Assembly (NCBI RefSeq): GCF_963678635.1
Contig: NC_087063.1
Span: 10,636,386-10,700,385 of the forward strand
DNA length: 64,000 bases
From: Symsagittifera roscoffensis
Lineage: Eukaryota; Xenacoelomorpha; Acoela; Convolutidae
Direction: 5' to 3'
Shown here: one piece after another, positions 30,797-42,763 of the stretch
How positions within the stretch are numbered: position 1 is the first letter of the stretch
How the letters are laid out: the number at the start of each line of letters is the position of its first letter
Program-made: the position numbers and the translations under genes
Notes under the pieces: model-generated
Databases searched by the model: none
What the model was told of the DNA's origin: nothing
Seen by the model: only the letters and a program-made list of their open reading frames with translations

Positions 30797-31551
30797 GGAG
30801 TGTCATCCGTCAGGATATATCATTGGTACCAATAAACAAGTAAAATTTTCATTAAATTTAATTATTTATACATCTTAAGTTATTGAAGGCCATGCTCCAG
30901 GTGACCTCGCGGCTCCAGAGAAGTCCTAAATAACACAAGCTATCACGTTATTCAGTGTCGACCATTTATGCAGTGTTATACAGTAATAAAACTATTAGAG
31001 AAATGGTGGTTTCTTACTAAACTTAGTGCCTACCACCAGTTGGTTAGAATTACCTCTACGCTCGTACAAACAAAATTCGTTGTAAGACAGAAACAAAAAA
31101 GTTCAGGCTTTTTTGGTACTCAATTAGCAAAATGTTTTTGCGCGCACTTGAGTTTGTCAAATATTTACGACAAAAAATGGGGTTGGTTTGCGAAAATTCG
31201 ACACATCGTATTGTTCAGAGTCTCTTTGAATGAATATACCGGAAAACATTGAAGAAAATTTTTTTAAAAAAAATTGCCAAAAAATGGACCATGTAGGTTT
31301 TACAAGAAATAGATTCCCTGAGATTCCTTGAACCCGCTCCCCGTAATCCGCGCCAGCGTAATACTGTTTATTATGGATGTATTTACGCCCCCCATCTGGT
31401 ACCTACTAATAAATTGCCAACCCTATAAAAATAATTCAAGGTTAAGCACATGTAAATTTTTAAACTTTCCCCCTTGAGAAAAAAGTGTAACAAATATCCC
31501 CTTCTTCGCAAATAGGGGAATAAGTTGAAGAGATCTGTTATATCTTGAAAG
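30797..31551. other. intron sequence, possible LTR remnant at its start
   Basis: TGTCATCCGTCAGG at 30797 with AATAAA near 30829 might be the 3' LTR of the decayed element upstream, but no second copy was found. The remainder is AT-rich and contains no exon. Confidence 0.35.
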
Positions 31552-31743
31552 GGAGAAGAGAAGACGGAGGAGGAGTTGGAGCTGGAGCGACTGGAAGTGA
31601 AGAATGTGAGGGCCAAGTTCTACACCGGATTCATCCTCTACTCGACCATGGTGGTCATGCTCATCCTACAAATCAGCATCTTCCTCAACTTCCTCCAGAT
31701 CAAACAGGACGCCATCGAGTCAGTCAAGTTAAACTTTAACTAA
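31552..31743 (+). CDS. host gene 2, exon C with transmembrane segment
   Basis: After TATATCTTGAAAG, 63 codons are open in phase 0: an acidic, helix-forming stretch (GEEKTEEELELERLEVKN), a hydrophobic segment of about 24 residues (FILYSTMVVMLILQISIFLN) and FLQIKQDAIES, to TAA at 31741-31743. Together with exons A and B this gives about 152 residues with one membrane span near the C-terminus, so a tail-anchored or single-pass membrane protein. Alternatively, a weak donor after GAGTCA (GTCAAG) would leave phase 0 and join the exon at 33968. The acceptor is weak in pyrimidines. Confidence 0.65.
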   Translation, partial: GEEKTEEELELERLEVKNVRAKFYTGFILYSTMVVMLILQISIFLNFLQIKQDAIESVKLNFN

Positions 31744-32139
31744 TCAATAAGCGTAGCGGACGGGCAGTATGGGCAGTATGGTTTTGGGAGGAGGGGCACT
31801 GCTTTTTAGCATATTTTAGAAAACTTCTTCAACTTTTTTTTCAGACAGACCTTTTTAGGGGGTCCAGGGAATGTCTGAGCGCCGGAGGGGGGGGGGGCTG
31901 CGGGGTTGAGCGAAATTTAGAAAAAAAGTCGGTTTATGACTAAACTTATATTTGTTTAAATTACATGTCATCCGGCTGGAACATCCTAGCCCTGAACTCA
32001 ACACTTTGTGTTAATCGTACGTGATCGAATTCTTCAATTGAATAACACTTACCAATGTTCTGGTCCTGCATAACATTACGAGGACAACCTGTGCACTGGG
32101 TAGGCGCTCAATTTTGTGTGTATGTTCGGGTGCCGGACA
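31744..32139. other. non-coding stretch after exon C
   Basis: A G run near 31889 and a diverged, family-D-like TAGGGGGTCCAG segment. No clear AATAAA follows the exon C stop. Confidence 0.4.
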
Positions 32140-33935
32140 TCAAGCCGACGGGACTTCAAGCCGAATCGTAAAATTAGGGACTTCAAGCCGAATAGTTCCT
32201 TATAAAGTCGTGACCCGGGATGACCAAAAATACTAGTCATACAATTTCCATTTATGGAAAAATGCTAGTCATACACTTTCCATGCAATTCCATACGTACA
32301 GAAAATTGCATGAAAGGTCTATGATTAGTATTTTTTTCATATATGGAAATTGTATGACTAGCATTTTTTCATATATGGAAAGTGTATGACTAGCATTTTT
32401 TCATATATGGAAATTGAAAATTTAGAAACTTTTCATATATGAAAATTTTATGACTAGCATTTTTTAACAATTAGAAATCCAGCAAAATGAGGCAAAAAAA
32501 TTACTTTAATTCCCATCCCATACGACGAGCAATCTCTGAACAGAGAAGAAAAAACCAGAGAAAATTGATTTCTCATAGTCAATTCTCCTCACACACTGAG
32601 AAAGCTGAGCATTTCTTAATCTTATCTTAGGGGGACTCCAAACCAGGAGGGACTGCCTCAGAAAAATTAAGAAAAAAACCTGTTAGCTAGCTGAGTAATC
32701 CAAAACAAGAAACAGTCCACCAGAAGCATCAATATTCTGGACTTCTTCTCTTCCAATCACATCTGACATCAACATCTAAAACAGTTCCCTATAAAACACA
32801 TCCTAATGATTATTCGTGATACAAGATTTTTCCTGAAAAAAATTTAGAATACATCCAGAGACAACACTACTCCTTAATTTAAATGGTCGCAAACAAACCG
32901 TTTTGTTTTTCAATCCTTGCTAAATTAAAACCAAGAACGCCTTCTAGAAGTAGAACCTATCATGATTTGTCATTGATCCTCGGAAAAACACCCGTGTTTT
33001 TTCTGAAAATTTTGATTCCTGACAAAGTCTGTTTTAAACAAACGAGTCATTGCAAACAGTTCACATCAAGTTCAAAAAATTGATGTGCTGATTTACCTAT
33101 CTACAATCTGGAGTTTTTGATTCTTTTTTTTTCAAATTTGTTTTTTTTCTAAAAAAACGCTAGTCATGCAATTTTCATATATGGAAATTATATGACTAGT
33201 GTTTTTTTTTCAAAAAACAAAAAAAAAAGTCAAAGTTTTCAGTTGTAGCAGCCCAAAAAACGCTTGAATGCTTTGCCAGCAGTCGAATTGATTGTTCAAA
33301 GCGTTTTTTTACAATTTTTTTTTTTAAAAAAATGCTAATCATACATTTTCCATATATGGAAATTGTATGATTAGCATTTTTTTCATATGGTTTTTTTCCC
33401 TTTTTTTTATGAAGAGATACCAATTTCGATACCAAAACAACAATAAAATACCTTTGAAATTCGATTAAACTCATTTTGCAAAAATGTATGAAAATTCTAT
33501 GATTAGCATTTTTCCATAGACTAAGTGTATGAAATTGTATAATTAGCATTTTCGGTCTATGGAGGTCATCCCGGGGAAATATGACTTATTTGAAAACTTT
33601 TTAGAAGAATTTCTGAATTTCATGATCTTTCTTCACTAGTAATTGGCGTTTTCATAAAGTTTAAACCTCCAAATGATGTTTCGGAAAGTTGAAAAGTAAA
33701 ACATGGTTGAAGACATTTTTCATGTTTATAATTTTTGCATTTCAAAAACCGGCTGATGTTATTAACGGATGACGATCAGAAGTGGTGCATTGTCATGAAC
33801 AACGCTTATTATGGACTAAACATGCCTGAATTTTTGAAAAGCAACGTTTTAGAGATGATAAAATAGTGTTTTGAGGTGCTGGTAAGATTTTAGTTTCGGC
33901 TTGAAGTCCCATCGGCTTGAAGTCCCGTCGGCCTG
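32140..33935. mobile_element. nested inverted-repeat (foldback) element, family P
   Basis: The outer arms GCCGACGGGACTTCAAGCCG (32144-32165) and ATCGGCTTGAAGTCCCGTCG (33911-33932) are reverse complements, 21 of 22 bases. Each arm holds a second partial copy of the same words. Inner arms CCCGGGATGACC (32214-32225) and GGTCATCCCGGG (33566-33577) are also inverted. Between them CTAGTCATACAATTTCCAT and its complement occur repeatedly as palindromes around CATATATG (32230-32460, 33155-33205, 33330-33385, 33480-33560). ORFs inside it (32883-33083, 33196-33549) are not convincing. It ends about 35 bp before the acceptor of the 33968 exon. Confidence 0.75.
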
Positions 33936-33967
33936 TTGCCCTATACCCGTATGTTCCTGGATTCCAG

Positions 33968-34095
33968 AGACAAGTCTTTAAGCATGTTAAAGTTTTGTCG
34001 GAACGATCAAAGAAGTTGAAAGAACGAAAGACCAAAGGGGCGTCCTTCTTGCGGAATCCTCTTCTATTTCACAAAATGCACAGTTTGGTCTCGCA
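33968..34095 (+). CDS. host gene 2 (or separate gene 3), exon D
   Basis: The acceptor is TTCCTGGATTCCAG. Forty-two codons are open in phase 0 (RQVFKHVKVLSERSKKLKER, then TKGASFLRNPLLFHKMHSL), leaving two bases before GTGAAC. The end phase fits the next exon. It is strongly basic and helical. Without splicing the frame stops at 34097. The donor is non-ideal. It could continue exon C if the weak donor there is used; otherwise this is a separate gene. Confidence 0.5.
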
Positions 34096-34289
34096 GTGAA
34101 CATCAGCAGTGTGAACCGCATGGTTCCGTCAGTAAAAGTTAAGGACAATGATCTGACTGTTCTATTGAGTATATAATCAAAAGCAATTCGTACAAATTCG
34201 TTTTTGATGATCGGAAGTTAATTATTCACCTAACGCTCATAATCTACCGTACGACAATTTAACTGAAATAATTAAATTTTGCATTTCAG

Positions 34290-34342
34290 TGTGGATGAAT
34301 TTGTGACTTCAATCCGACGCGACATCGGCAGAACCCGACTTG
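34290..34342 (+). CDS. host gene 2 (or separate gene 3), exon E
   Basis: The acceptor is TTTTGCATTTCAG and the donor CTTG|GTATGT. One base completes the preceding codon, then 17 codons (VDEFVTSIRRDIGRTRL), then one base. The short exon has clean limits on both sides, and its phases fit both neighbours. Confidence 0.65.
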
Positions 34343-35297
34343 GTATGTTATTTGTCATTTAGTGGGAAAACAAATTCCGATTTACCCAGGCTTAGTATTC
34401 AGACCCCGCCATTCAAAGGGCAAAGGCATCACTTTTCCATCATCATTTTTTGAGGTAGTGGGTCAAAAACAACAGGACTTTTTTTGGTCTGATTTTTTCA
34501 AAAACTCCCAAAAACTTCGTTTTAGTGTTCTGGGACATATCAGAAAAACGAGATCCCACTTTTTAAGAACACAATAGATCCACGTCGAATTTTATCCAAA
34601 AATGTTAAGTCTCAGGAAAACGATCAAACATGTTATTTAAAATATTAGATTGGGGACCGTAACTTTAACATAATGATAAAATAGCTTACAATATTGAAAA
34701 TTTTTTGGAAAGATGTTTAATTACATATTAGCCCATCAAATTGCATGATACTAACACTATTTAAAACATTCGGCCTATTAATCGTATTATTTTAAATCAG
34801 AAATTTGGTTGTAAATAAGCTTAACAAAAGAAATGTAGCTTTTATTAAATTTTTTATTTAAAAACAGTGAAAATGAATAAGTAGTCATGCAACTGCCATT
34901 TAATGGCCATGCCAAAATGTTCATTGAGTTCTTTCAGAATCATGATATTCTTCTTCCAGAGTTGCAAATATAGTTACAAAAAGCATGCGATAACACATAA
35001 GAAAGCTAGTAGGAACAAAGTTTATGGTACTATTCGTTCCGACTTTCAAAGAAAGGGCTGAAAATTTATGATTTGTGTGTTTTCTTATTCAGTCAGTTTT
35101 CGACTTGTTAACTTAGCGCTATCGACGGAATTATTTTATTTTATCTGATAGATACTGTTATCCTAAACTGAACTTTAAACAGATATTTCACCTGTGATCA
35201 TTTTTCGTACGTTGCGGGCGTTTGAAAATTGCTAATTTGGGCAATTTGCGAAAAACAAAGTGCGTTATATTACGTACTTATTATATGCGTGAGAGGC

Positions 35298-35804
35298 GAA
35301 CAAGACTGCTCGTGTATCAGGGCAAAGCCCTGAATGTTCCAAATATGCCCCTTAACTAACTATGCCCCTCTATAAATTTTGTACAGTATATCAAAGATCA
35401 AGTATTGCGAAGCCCTGAATGTTCCGACTGACTTTTAAGGTTTATGAAGCAGTAATGGCATGAAAAGTTCAATTTTAACAAAATGTAATTAAAATTCCTT
35501 AAAAAAATTGAAATGAATTTTCTGTAAAAACATCCCCCACCATATTAGGTAAAAAGTGATAGATTTTGCTCCTATTAACAAATCATTTATGGCATATAAG
35601 CTTCCTTCAACCAATTTGGAACGATTTCTAAGACGGAATAAATCTCAGCTTACGCGTTAGCAGCGCAAAATATATCGCCAACAAAACCTTTTGAATGGTA
35701 TAAAAAAATTCCATCAAAAATGGCTAGTTGTAAAGTCGAAATTTGTCTGAAGAAAAAAACACCCCGAGCACAAATATTACATTACTATCGTTACGAAAGT
35801 CGGA
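35298..35804 (+). mobile_element. family H element, 5' copy of a tandem pair
   Basis: It starts GAACAAGACTGCTCGTGTAT with the stem-loop CAGGGCAAAGCCCTGA. The start is partly repeated at 35407 (GCGAAGCCCTGAATGTTCCG). It ends TTACGAAAGTCGGAAC and runs straight into the next copy, sharing the boundary. Non-coding. Confidence 0.7.
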
Positions 35805-36478
35805 ACAAGACTGCTCGTATATCAGGGCAAAACTCTGAAGATTCCAACTGTCCCTCAATTCATATCGGATAGTATGGAACAGAAAATATTGAAAACCTAT
35901 AAATTTTGGACAATATCAAAGCGTGAAATTTTGAGTCGTACAGAAAAAATAAGACGGACTAGCTAGTCTCTATTAAATTTGGAACGATTTTGAGTTCGTC
36001 ACCCATAAATTATTCGCGTTACGCTTTCAACATTATGATTAAACTGTTACAATTGCATGGCCAAATTAACAACTTACAAACTCCTAGAACTCGTAGGTAA
36101 AAAATGATCGTAGGTAAAATATCTTTTTACATTTGATTTTAGGGATTCCATATCTTCAATGGGATTTAAAATTTTTTTGTTAAAAACTGTTATTTTGATC
36201 GCCGAAAATTGGTTGAATAAAAAAACCACACCGAAAATCGGAACAATTACTGCGTTCCAAATTGAATTGAGGCCAGCAATTTAATCGTATTATCACAATA
36301 CGAGACGCTAAACACACCCTTGGTTTTTTACATGGCGTATGGGGGACAAAATGAAGAAAAAAAATAAAAAATCTCAATTATTTTGTCAATTATTCAACCA
36401 AAACAAAAACTCTTCAATTGGCCGTAAGTGCAGTCGGAAAATTCAAGGCTTTACCCTGATATACGAGCAGTCTTGTTT
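35803..36478 (+). mobile_element. family H element with both terminal inverted repeats
   Basis: Left end GAACAAGACTGCTCGTATAT and right end ATATACGAGCAGTCTTGTTT are near-perfect inverted repeats. They include the hairpin words TCAGGGCAAAACTCTGA on the left and TCAAGGCTTTACCCTGA on the right. About 676 bp with no ORF, so a MITE-like, non-autonomous DNA element. Confidence 0.75.
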
Positions 36479-36830
36479 ATTTATATGCTATTTTATACAT
36501 CTCCGTAGATATAATACTGTTTTATCTGCAGAAAAGTTGACCTTGAGAACAATTGATGCAAAAAAGCATCAAATGCACCGACTTAAGACTATTTATGCCA
36601 AAAATCTGATTGAGTTTTCAGTTTTCGGTGCGTAGGAAAAACTGTAATGCGGCACTGAATCTAATTCGTTTTAGAGTTCTTCTTGAAAGCCTCTCCCCTC
36701 TTTGGAAAGGTGAAGGAAAGGTGAAGATTTATTACAAGGTCTATCAATTGTAGATGCTGAAAGGTTGAGAAAAGGAACTTGAGAAAATGAATTGAATCTG
36801 TTTCTTAAACTTGTTTTTGTTTTGTTTCAG

Positions 36831-36886
36831 GAATAGCCCTGGAAGTGGAAGGATTCGACGGTAGGAATCTATTACTCTCTTCCTGA
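36831..36886 (+). CDS. host gene 2 (or separate gene 3), terminal exon F
   Basis: After a strong acceptor, two bases complete the codon from exon E, then 17 codons follow (IALEVEGFDGRNLLLSS) to TGA at 36884-36886. An AATAAA poly(A) signal lies at about 36961-36966, 75 nt downstream, as expected for the end of a transcript. An alternative is a donor at GACG|GTAGGA, which would make this a 30-nt microexon. Confidence 0.62.
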
Positions 36887-36960
36887 GCTTCACTTCATCG
36901 CCCAAAACGTGAAAAACTGCTGCGCTAGAGTAGAGAAAGAAATATAGTTTCTAATTCGAG

Positions 36961-36966
36961 AAATAA
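36961..36966 (+). terminator. poly(A) signal of host gene 2/3
   Basis: AATAAA in GAGAAATAAAACCC, 75 nt after the TGA of the terminal exon. Confidence 0.5.
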
Positions 36967-38984
36967 AACCCTTAGTCATTTGTGGGTGGTTAATTTTCTC
37001 GAAATAGAAATTTTTTGCCTTTTCGCACCACAGTTTTTCTATAAATTTCATGAGGTTTTTTCAGAGGTTTTTTTCAGAGGTTTATGCAGAAAAATGGGTT
37101 AATTTTGTCTTCTTTTGAGACAATCATCTCAAATTTTTACGTAAATATTTTCATTTAATCACCTTCGATACTTAAAAAAAGTCTCTCAACAAGATAAAAT
37201 TATGCCTAAATTTCAGCCTTCCCACTTTTCACTCCAATGAAAAATGTAAAACTTGACTCGTAACACCCTTTCGTTATTAGGCTTATATCGAGTAATTTCG
37301 TCAAATTTCTTTTACTTATCTTTTTTTTTCTGAACAAATATATACAATTTTTCTTGATTTGACAGACTTTCAATTAATATGAGTAACTAGGAATCAAAAC
37401 TATAAAGAAGCGTGTTCAGTTAGTTTTGCGTGCTCAGCTTCGACCCAAAAAAAATGAACCTAACAGTGAAAAAACCTCCCATCTCAGTGATTCGATCCTC
37501 TGCCGACGAAAAGCATCCCCCTTTGTACTATTTTCAAACATTAAATTTGGCGGACAGACCCTAAAACTATTCTTAAGTTATTTTCTAATTTTGAGGGGGA
37601 AGCGCAAAAAAAGGCTACAAAATTTATCTTTGATCAAAAATTTTGATTTAAATTGTGTTGTATAGATTCTTACAAATTTTAGTGCCCGGGGGAATTACAG
37701 ATAAAAAAATTTTTGACTATAATATTGATGTTTCAAGGACATTGAAAAAGCGTTACAAATCGAAAAATTGAAGAAAATGGACCTCGAATCTGTTATCTTA
37801 ATCCATTTTCATTACAATTTGAGATGATCTTAATTCATTTTTGTCAGTGCGGGTGGCTTGTGTTTAAGAAAACTAGCCTCAGTAACTACTGCTAAAATTT
37901 GTCACCTCTTCTGAAGAGTGGTAGATACCAAAAAAAATCAATTGCTTTGATATACCCAATTATGTAACAGAATAAGCAGGGGCGGACCTTTGTCGACCTT
38001 TTTTTAGTTCGTCCAATATGATTTTCTGAGCACTACCGAAACGCTATAAAAACCCTATTTTGGCCGAATTGTTTTTGACAAACTCACTCGTCTAAATCCA
38101 CCCTTGAATTAAGCGTCATTGTCTTGGAATTCATATTTTTCAAGGGGGCTTGATAAAGTGAAACTAGGCAGATGAGCACTAAAATAGTTCGTTCTCGTGG
38201 AAAAAAATTGCAATAAACTGCAATTGAATCATTAGCAATATTAGTAACTCTAAGAAACTGATCAAATGTTTGTAAAAAAAATATGCTTTAATTGTTGATC
38301 TTTTATGCATTGTTTTCGTTTTTATGCTCAAAAAACTAAAATTTTGCTCCGACAATTGAAAATGGGGAGGAACTTTGTATTCGGGTGTGTTTAACTTTTT
38401 TTTCGTTTTCCACGCAAAATCAGGAAGCAGAAACAATCATCGGAATGGGTCGAGTGATATTTCATATTGAAGACCTTTTAATCGTGATTCGAACATCCTT
38501 AAAAATTTCTCACAATATCGAGAAAAACCGGTTTGTCTTATTTCGAGCTAATAATTTCGAAATTTTTTTAAACTTTTTTTTCGTTTTCTAAAATTGTTTT
38601 CTAATTGAACTATTTTAGTATGAATCTCAAATATGCTTAATTATATTTTTTTGTTCAGATATTATTTATCTCAACATGCAGAAAAAAAAACAGCACACCC
38701 CCCCCCCCCCCTACTTTTGCCGCGTTATCCCTTAAACCCCATCCCTCACCCACTTGAAGAAACAGCGCCCACCAAAACCAACACAACTCCTCCCCCCCCC
38801 CCATCCACGCGCGCGCGTTCTTGTTATGGACCCCCAAATATTTTGACAGATTTTTTTTGGTCATTTTTTGAAAAAACAGTCTTCTTCTCAGTCGCAAGTT
38901 GGTCCTAGTTTGTCGAAAATCGGGCGCATAAATTTAGAATTTATCAACATTTTCAATTTTGCGTCATTTCTTGTAGCAGGCCAT
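36967..38984. other. intergenic stretch up to the first assembly gap
   Basis: A partial family-D-like segment is at 37440-37640 (CCTCTGCCGACGAAAAGC), an end fragment of the 60986 element type at 37845-37862 (TTTTTGTCAGTGCGGG), and an inverted CACCCGAATACAAA repeat near 38370. Long C runs are at 38698-38710 and 38792-38802. No gene. Confidence 0.5.
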
Positions 38985-39184
38985 NNNNNNNNNNNNNNNN
39001 NNNNNNNNNNNNNNNNNNNNNNNNNNNNNNNNNNNNNNNNNNNNNNNNNNNNNNNNNNNNNNNNNNNNNNNNNNNNNNNNNNNNNNNNNNNNNNNNNNNN
39101 NNNNNNNNNNNNNNNNNNNNNNNNNNNNNNNNNNNNNNNNNNNNNNNNNNNNNNNNNNNNNNNNNNNNNNNNNNNNNNNNNNNN
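38985..39184. other. assembly gap (200 N)
   Basis: Exactly 200 N, the usual placeholder length for an unsized scaffold gap. Confidence 1.
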
Positions 39185-40466
39185 AGCCATCCCCTCTCCT
39201 CTCCCCCTCCCCCTCTCCCCTCCCCCTATTATACAAATATGTAGATAGTATGCGAAAATAAAATGCTCTAACCGGAAAAAATAAATCTGTAATCCGCGAA
39301 GACTGAATGCGCAAAAATGCTGTCAGCCAGTCAAATATAATTCATTTTTCATTAAAGTGCTGATTTGAAACGATCAAAATTTGAAGTTTCAAACGCCTTT
39401 TTCTAAAATTGGGTAAAGATTAGAAAAAAACTGAAGCCTGCAATAACTTAGATTTCAAAAATCGTATCTAAAAGTTTGAAGTTTGTTTTTAAGCTGAGAT
39501 GTGGATTTTTATACAGTAAATTGACCTTTTTTGGCTAATAACCAAATGTGTATTCTTTTATACATACTTTTGAAGTTGTACCCTTGAGGTGTGTAAAAGG
39601 CTTTTTTTCAATTAAATATCTCATCAATTAGTTTGATAGTTATAGTTTCAGAATAATTGTTTAATATTTAAATAAAACCAAAATTTCATTTTTTGGGGGG
39701 TAAGGAGTTAAATTGAGAATTTCGAAGAAAGCATTGCAACATATTAATTGTGGTGAAGATTTATGTTTGTTCTTTTCACTTTTCTGTCTACTTTTAGCCA
39801 TGTTTGAAAAAATACCGTTTGAATGTTTAAATGTTGTTCACTGTGTCCGGTTGATTTAAAATTAGCCCTGTATTTCGAAGGAAATAAGCAATAAGCAAAA
39901 AAGTTAGTCAGTTTTGGACAGTATGAAGGTCATGATTGGTTGACATTTTTTGGGTTTGGTTTTGCGCTCATGAGAATAACTCCTCCCCTCAAACCCTTTT
40001 TTATTTTTCTGACTTTCGTAACAAAAATAACGGAATAGTTGTGCTCGGGGTGATTTTTTCTTCATACAAATTTCTACTTCTTATCAAATCATTTTTGACA
40101 AAAAATTTTTAAAATCATTCAAAAAATTTTGTTGTCTGGATCTTAAAATCTGAAAACATTTTTCACCTGTGATCTGTTTTTTCTCTTAAGTTGTGGCGGT
40201 TTAAAGATTGGTATTTTGGCCTATTTGGGAAAATCAACGCGCGATATAATTCGCGCTATTAACGCGTAAGCCGAGGTTTCATCCGGCTTAGAAATCGTTC
40301 CAAATTGATTTGTTAATAGGAGCGAAATCTATCACTTTGTACTTTATTTGGCGTGTGGGGGGATAATTTTTACAAAAAATTCTCAATTTGATTAAAAAAA
40401 TCATTTCAAAATTTTGTTACAATTAATTTTTTCATGCTATTACGGCTCCATAGACCTTGAAAGGTA
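39185..40466. other. intergenic stretch with inverted family H copy
   Basis: A C/T-rich run follows the gap. 40005-40455 is a family H body in reverse orientation (CTTTCGTAAC start, CGCGCTATTAACGCGTAAGC core, GGCTCCATAGACCTTGAAA end). No gene was recognised. Confidence 0.55.
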
Positions 40467-40495
40467 CGTTAGCGCGGCTAATTATACATCTGTTT
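40467..40495 (+). repeat. possible Bel/Pao LTR start
   Basis: CGTTAGCGCGGCTAATTATACATC closely matches the LTR start at 51727 (TGTTAGCGCG + TCTAATTATACGTC). It may be the 5' LTR of the second Bel/Pao element or a solo remnant. The internal region lies 4.2 kb further on, past the triplicated exon repeats. Confidence 0.5.
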
Positions 40496-41130
40496 TATAA
40501 TGTAGTCATTTCATATAGAAAATTTTGGGTCAGTTTTCAGCAAAGTGTTATTTAAAATTCAGAAAACGGTTTAACCTTAGGAACTATAACCTGAACTAAA
40601 TTCTGTTTATTTCGATTTTTGCTTAAATTTATTTATTGGTTGTAGTTGATGAAAATTTTTTCTGTTCAGCCTCAACTTATTGGAACAAATTATGAACTAT
40701 TATTTTTTTCACAAAATATTCAGGCTGATGAGAGTTGTTCAAATGCCCATTTTCCGCAGTTGCTAAAAATCGTATAAACTTATGAATAAAAAAGGATTAC
40801 TCGAATTATGGGGAAAAATGTTACCAGTTATTCTGTAAACTCTAAATTCAACTGATATTTTGAGTTTTTTCCAACCATTTACTGGACCGTCCTTATTTGC
40901 ATATGAATACTTTGGTGCGGCGACTCAGAAATTTTCAGAGGACGCATTAAAAAACCAAATTATTGGGGAAAAACTGAGAGTTTTGTTGAAAAAAAAATGA
41001 TAATTGAAAAAAAAATGATAATTGGGAAAATTTTAGGCTTTTCCCAAAGAAAATTTTTTCATGTAAGTTATCACGTTGTTCTGAAATTACGTTATTCTTT
41101 CCAACGCTAACCCCCCCCTCGACGAAACAG

Positions 41131-41311
41131 TTTCTCATCAGCCATGAGATCAACCGCTCCAGACTTGCATTCTTAGCTCAGTACTCACAGGACCTCTCTT
41201 CTATGTCAACCGAGGTCTTAGCCAACAGCCGGACAAAATTGCAATTGTTTCGAAAGTCTGTCAATCTACACTACAACTATACGCTGACTAAAATCGGAGA
41301 CATATATTTCC
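41131..41311 (+). pseudogene. triplicated exon, copy 1 (donor lost)
   Basis: 181 nt after an acceptor GACGAAACAG. Sixty codons are open (FLISHEINRSRLAFLAQYSQ, then MSTEVLANSRTKLQLFRKS). At the position of the donor in copy 3 (TTTCC|GTAG) this copy has TTTCCAAAG, so the splice donor is gone and the frame runs on into the repeat (to 41418). It shares its C-terminal changes (YTLTKIGDIYF) with copy 2. Confidence 0.6.
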
Positions 41312-41947
41312 AAAGAAAGAGAAACAGTCATCAAAAATTGAAATTAAAACAGTCGAAAGTTGTTCAGCCAAAAAAAAACTTTCTATTAATTATTTTGCAG
41401 AAAAACAAAAAACATTAGTGCAATATATTTTACACCAAAAACCACAGATAGCTTCCTGGAATGATATTGTCTTGTGGCATGATCAAATCAACATTTCTAT
41501 AAGTTAGCATGCAAGCATAATTCTTAAATTTATTTATTGGCCGTAGTGGATGAAAATCCTTTCTGTTCAGCCTCAACTTATTGGAACAAGTTATGATTTA
41601 TTAAGTTTTTCACAAAATTTTTAGACTGATGAGAGTTGTTCAAATGCCCATATTCCGCAGTTGCTAAAAATCGTAAAAGCTTATGAATAAAAAAGAATTG
41701 CTCGAATTATGGGAAAAAATGTTACCAGTTATTCTGTAAACCCTAAATTTAACTGTTGTTTTCAGTTTTTCCCGACCATTTAAGCGACCGTCCAAATTAT
41801 TGGGAAAAAATGAGATTTTTGTCCGAAAAAGGAGTGATAACTGGGAAAATTTTAGTCTTTTCCCAAAGAAAAATTGTTCATGTAAGTTATCACGCTGTTC
41901 TGAAATTACGTTATTCTTTCCAACGCTGCCCCCTCTCGACGAAACAG

Positions 41948-42128
41948 TTTCTCATCAGCCATGAGATCAACCACTCCAGACTGGCATTCTTAGCTCAGTA
42001 CTCACAGTACCTCTCTTCGATGTCAACCGAGGTTTTAGCCAACAGCCGGACAAAATTGCAATTGTTTCGAAAGTCTGTCAATCTACACTACAACTATACG
42101 CTGACTAAAATCGGAGACATATATTTCC
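41948..42128 (+). pseudogene. triplicated exon, copy 2 (donor lost)
   Basis: 181 nt, the same length as copies 1 and 3, acceptor CTCGACGAAACAG. The peptide is FLISHEINHSRLAFLAQYSQ, then MSTEVLANSRTKLQLFRKS, nearly identical to copy 1. The donor position reads TTTCCAAAG, as in copy 1. Copies 1 and 2 therefore arose from a common donorless ancestor by a second duplication. The frame is still open over all 60 codons. Confidence 0.6.
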
Positions 42129-42763
42129 AAAGAAAGAGAAACAGTCATCAAAAATTGAAATTAAAACAGTCGAAAGTTGTTCAGCCAAAAAAAAACTTTT
42201 TATTAATTTTTTTGCAGAAAAACAAAAAAAAATAGTGCAATATATTTTACTCCAAAAACCACAGTTAGCTTCCTGGAATGATATTGTCTTGTGGCATGAT
42301 TAAATCAACATTTCTATAAGTTAGCATGCAAGCATAATTCTTTGATTTATTTATTGGCCGTAGTGGATGAAAATTCTTTCTGTTCAGCCTCAACTTATTG
42401 GAACAAGTTATGATTTATTAAGTTTTTCACAAAAATTTTAGACTGATGAGAGTTGTTCAAATGCCCATATTCCGCAGTTGCTAAAAATCGTAAAAGCTTA
42501 TGAATAAAAAAGAACTGCTCGAATTATGGGAAAAAATGTTACCAGTTATTCTGTAAACCCTAAATTTAACTGTTATTTTGAGTTTTTCCCGACCATTTAA
42601 GCGACCGTCCAAATTATTGGGAAAAAATGAGATTTTTGTCCGAAAAAGGAGTGATAACTGGGAAAATTTTAGTCTTTTCCCAAAGAAAAATTGTTCATGT
42701 AAGTTATCACGCTGTTCTGAAATTACATTATTCTCTCCAACGCTGCCCCTCTCTACGAAACAG

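Larger units (their letters stand above)
34343..36830. other. 2.5-kb intron filled with family H elements
   Basis: Contains two family H copies (35298-35804 and 35803-36478) and an inverted family fragment at about 35090-35290. No additional exon was recognised. The pyrimidine tract before the next exon is good (TTTTTGTTTTGTTTCAG). Confidence 0.6.

Noticed and set aside
32883-33549. ORFs inside the inverted-repeat element, considered as a possible transposase
   Set aside because: Short, low-complexity and without catalytic motifs.
38640-38908. Pro-rich ORFs near the first gap
   Set aside because: Caused by C homopolymers next to a gap.
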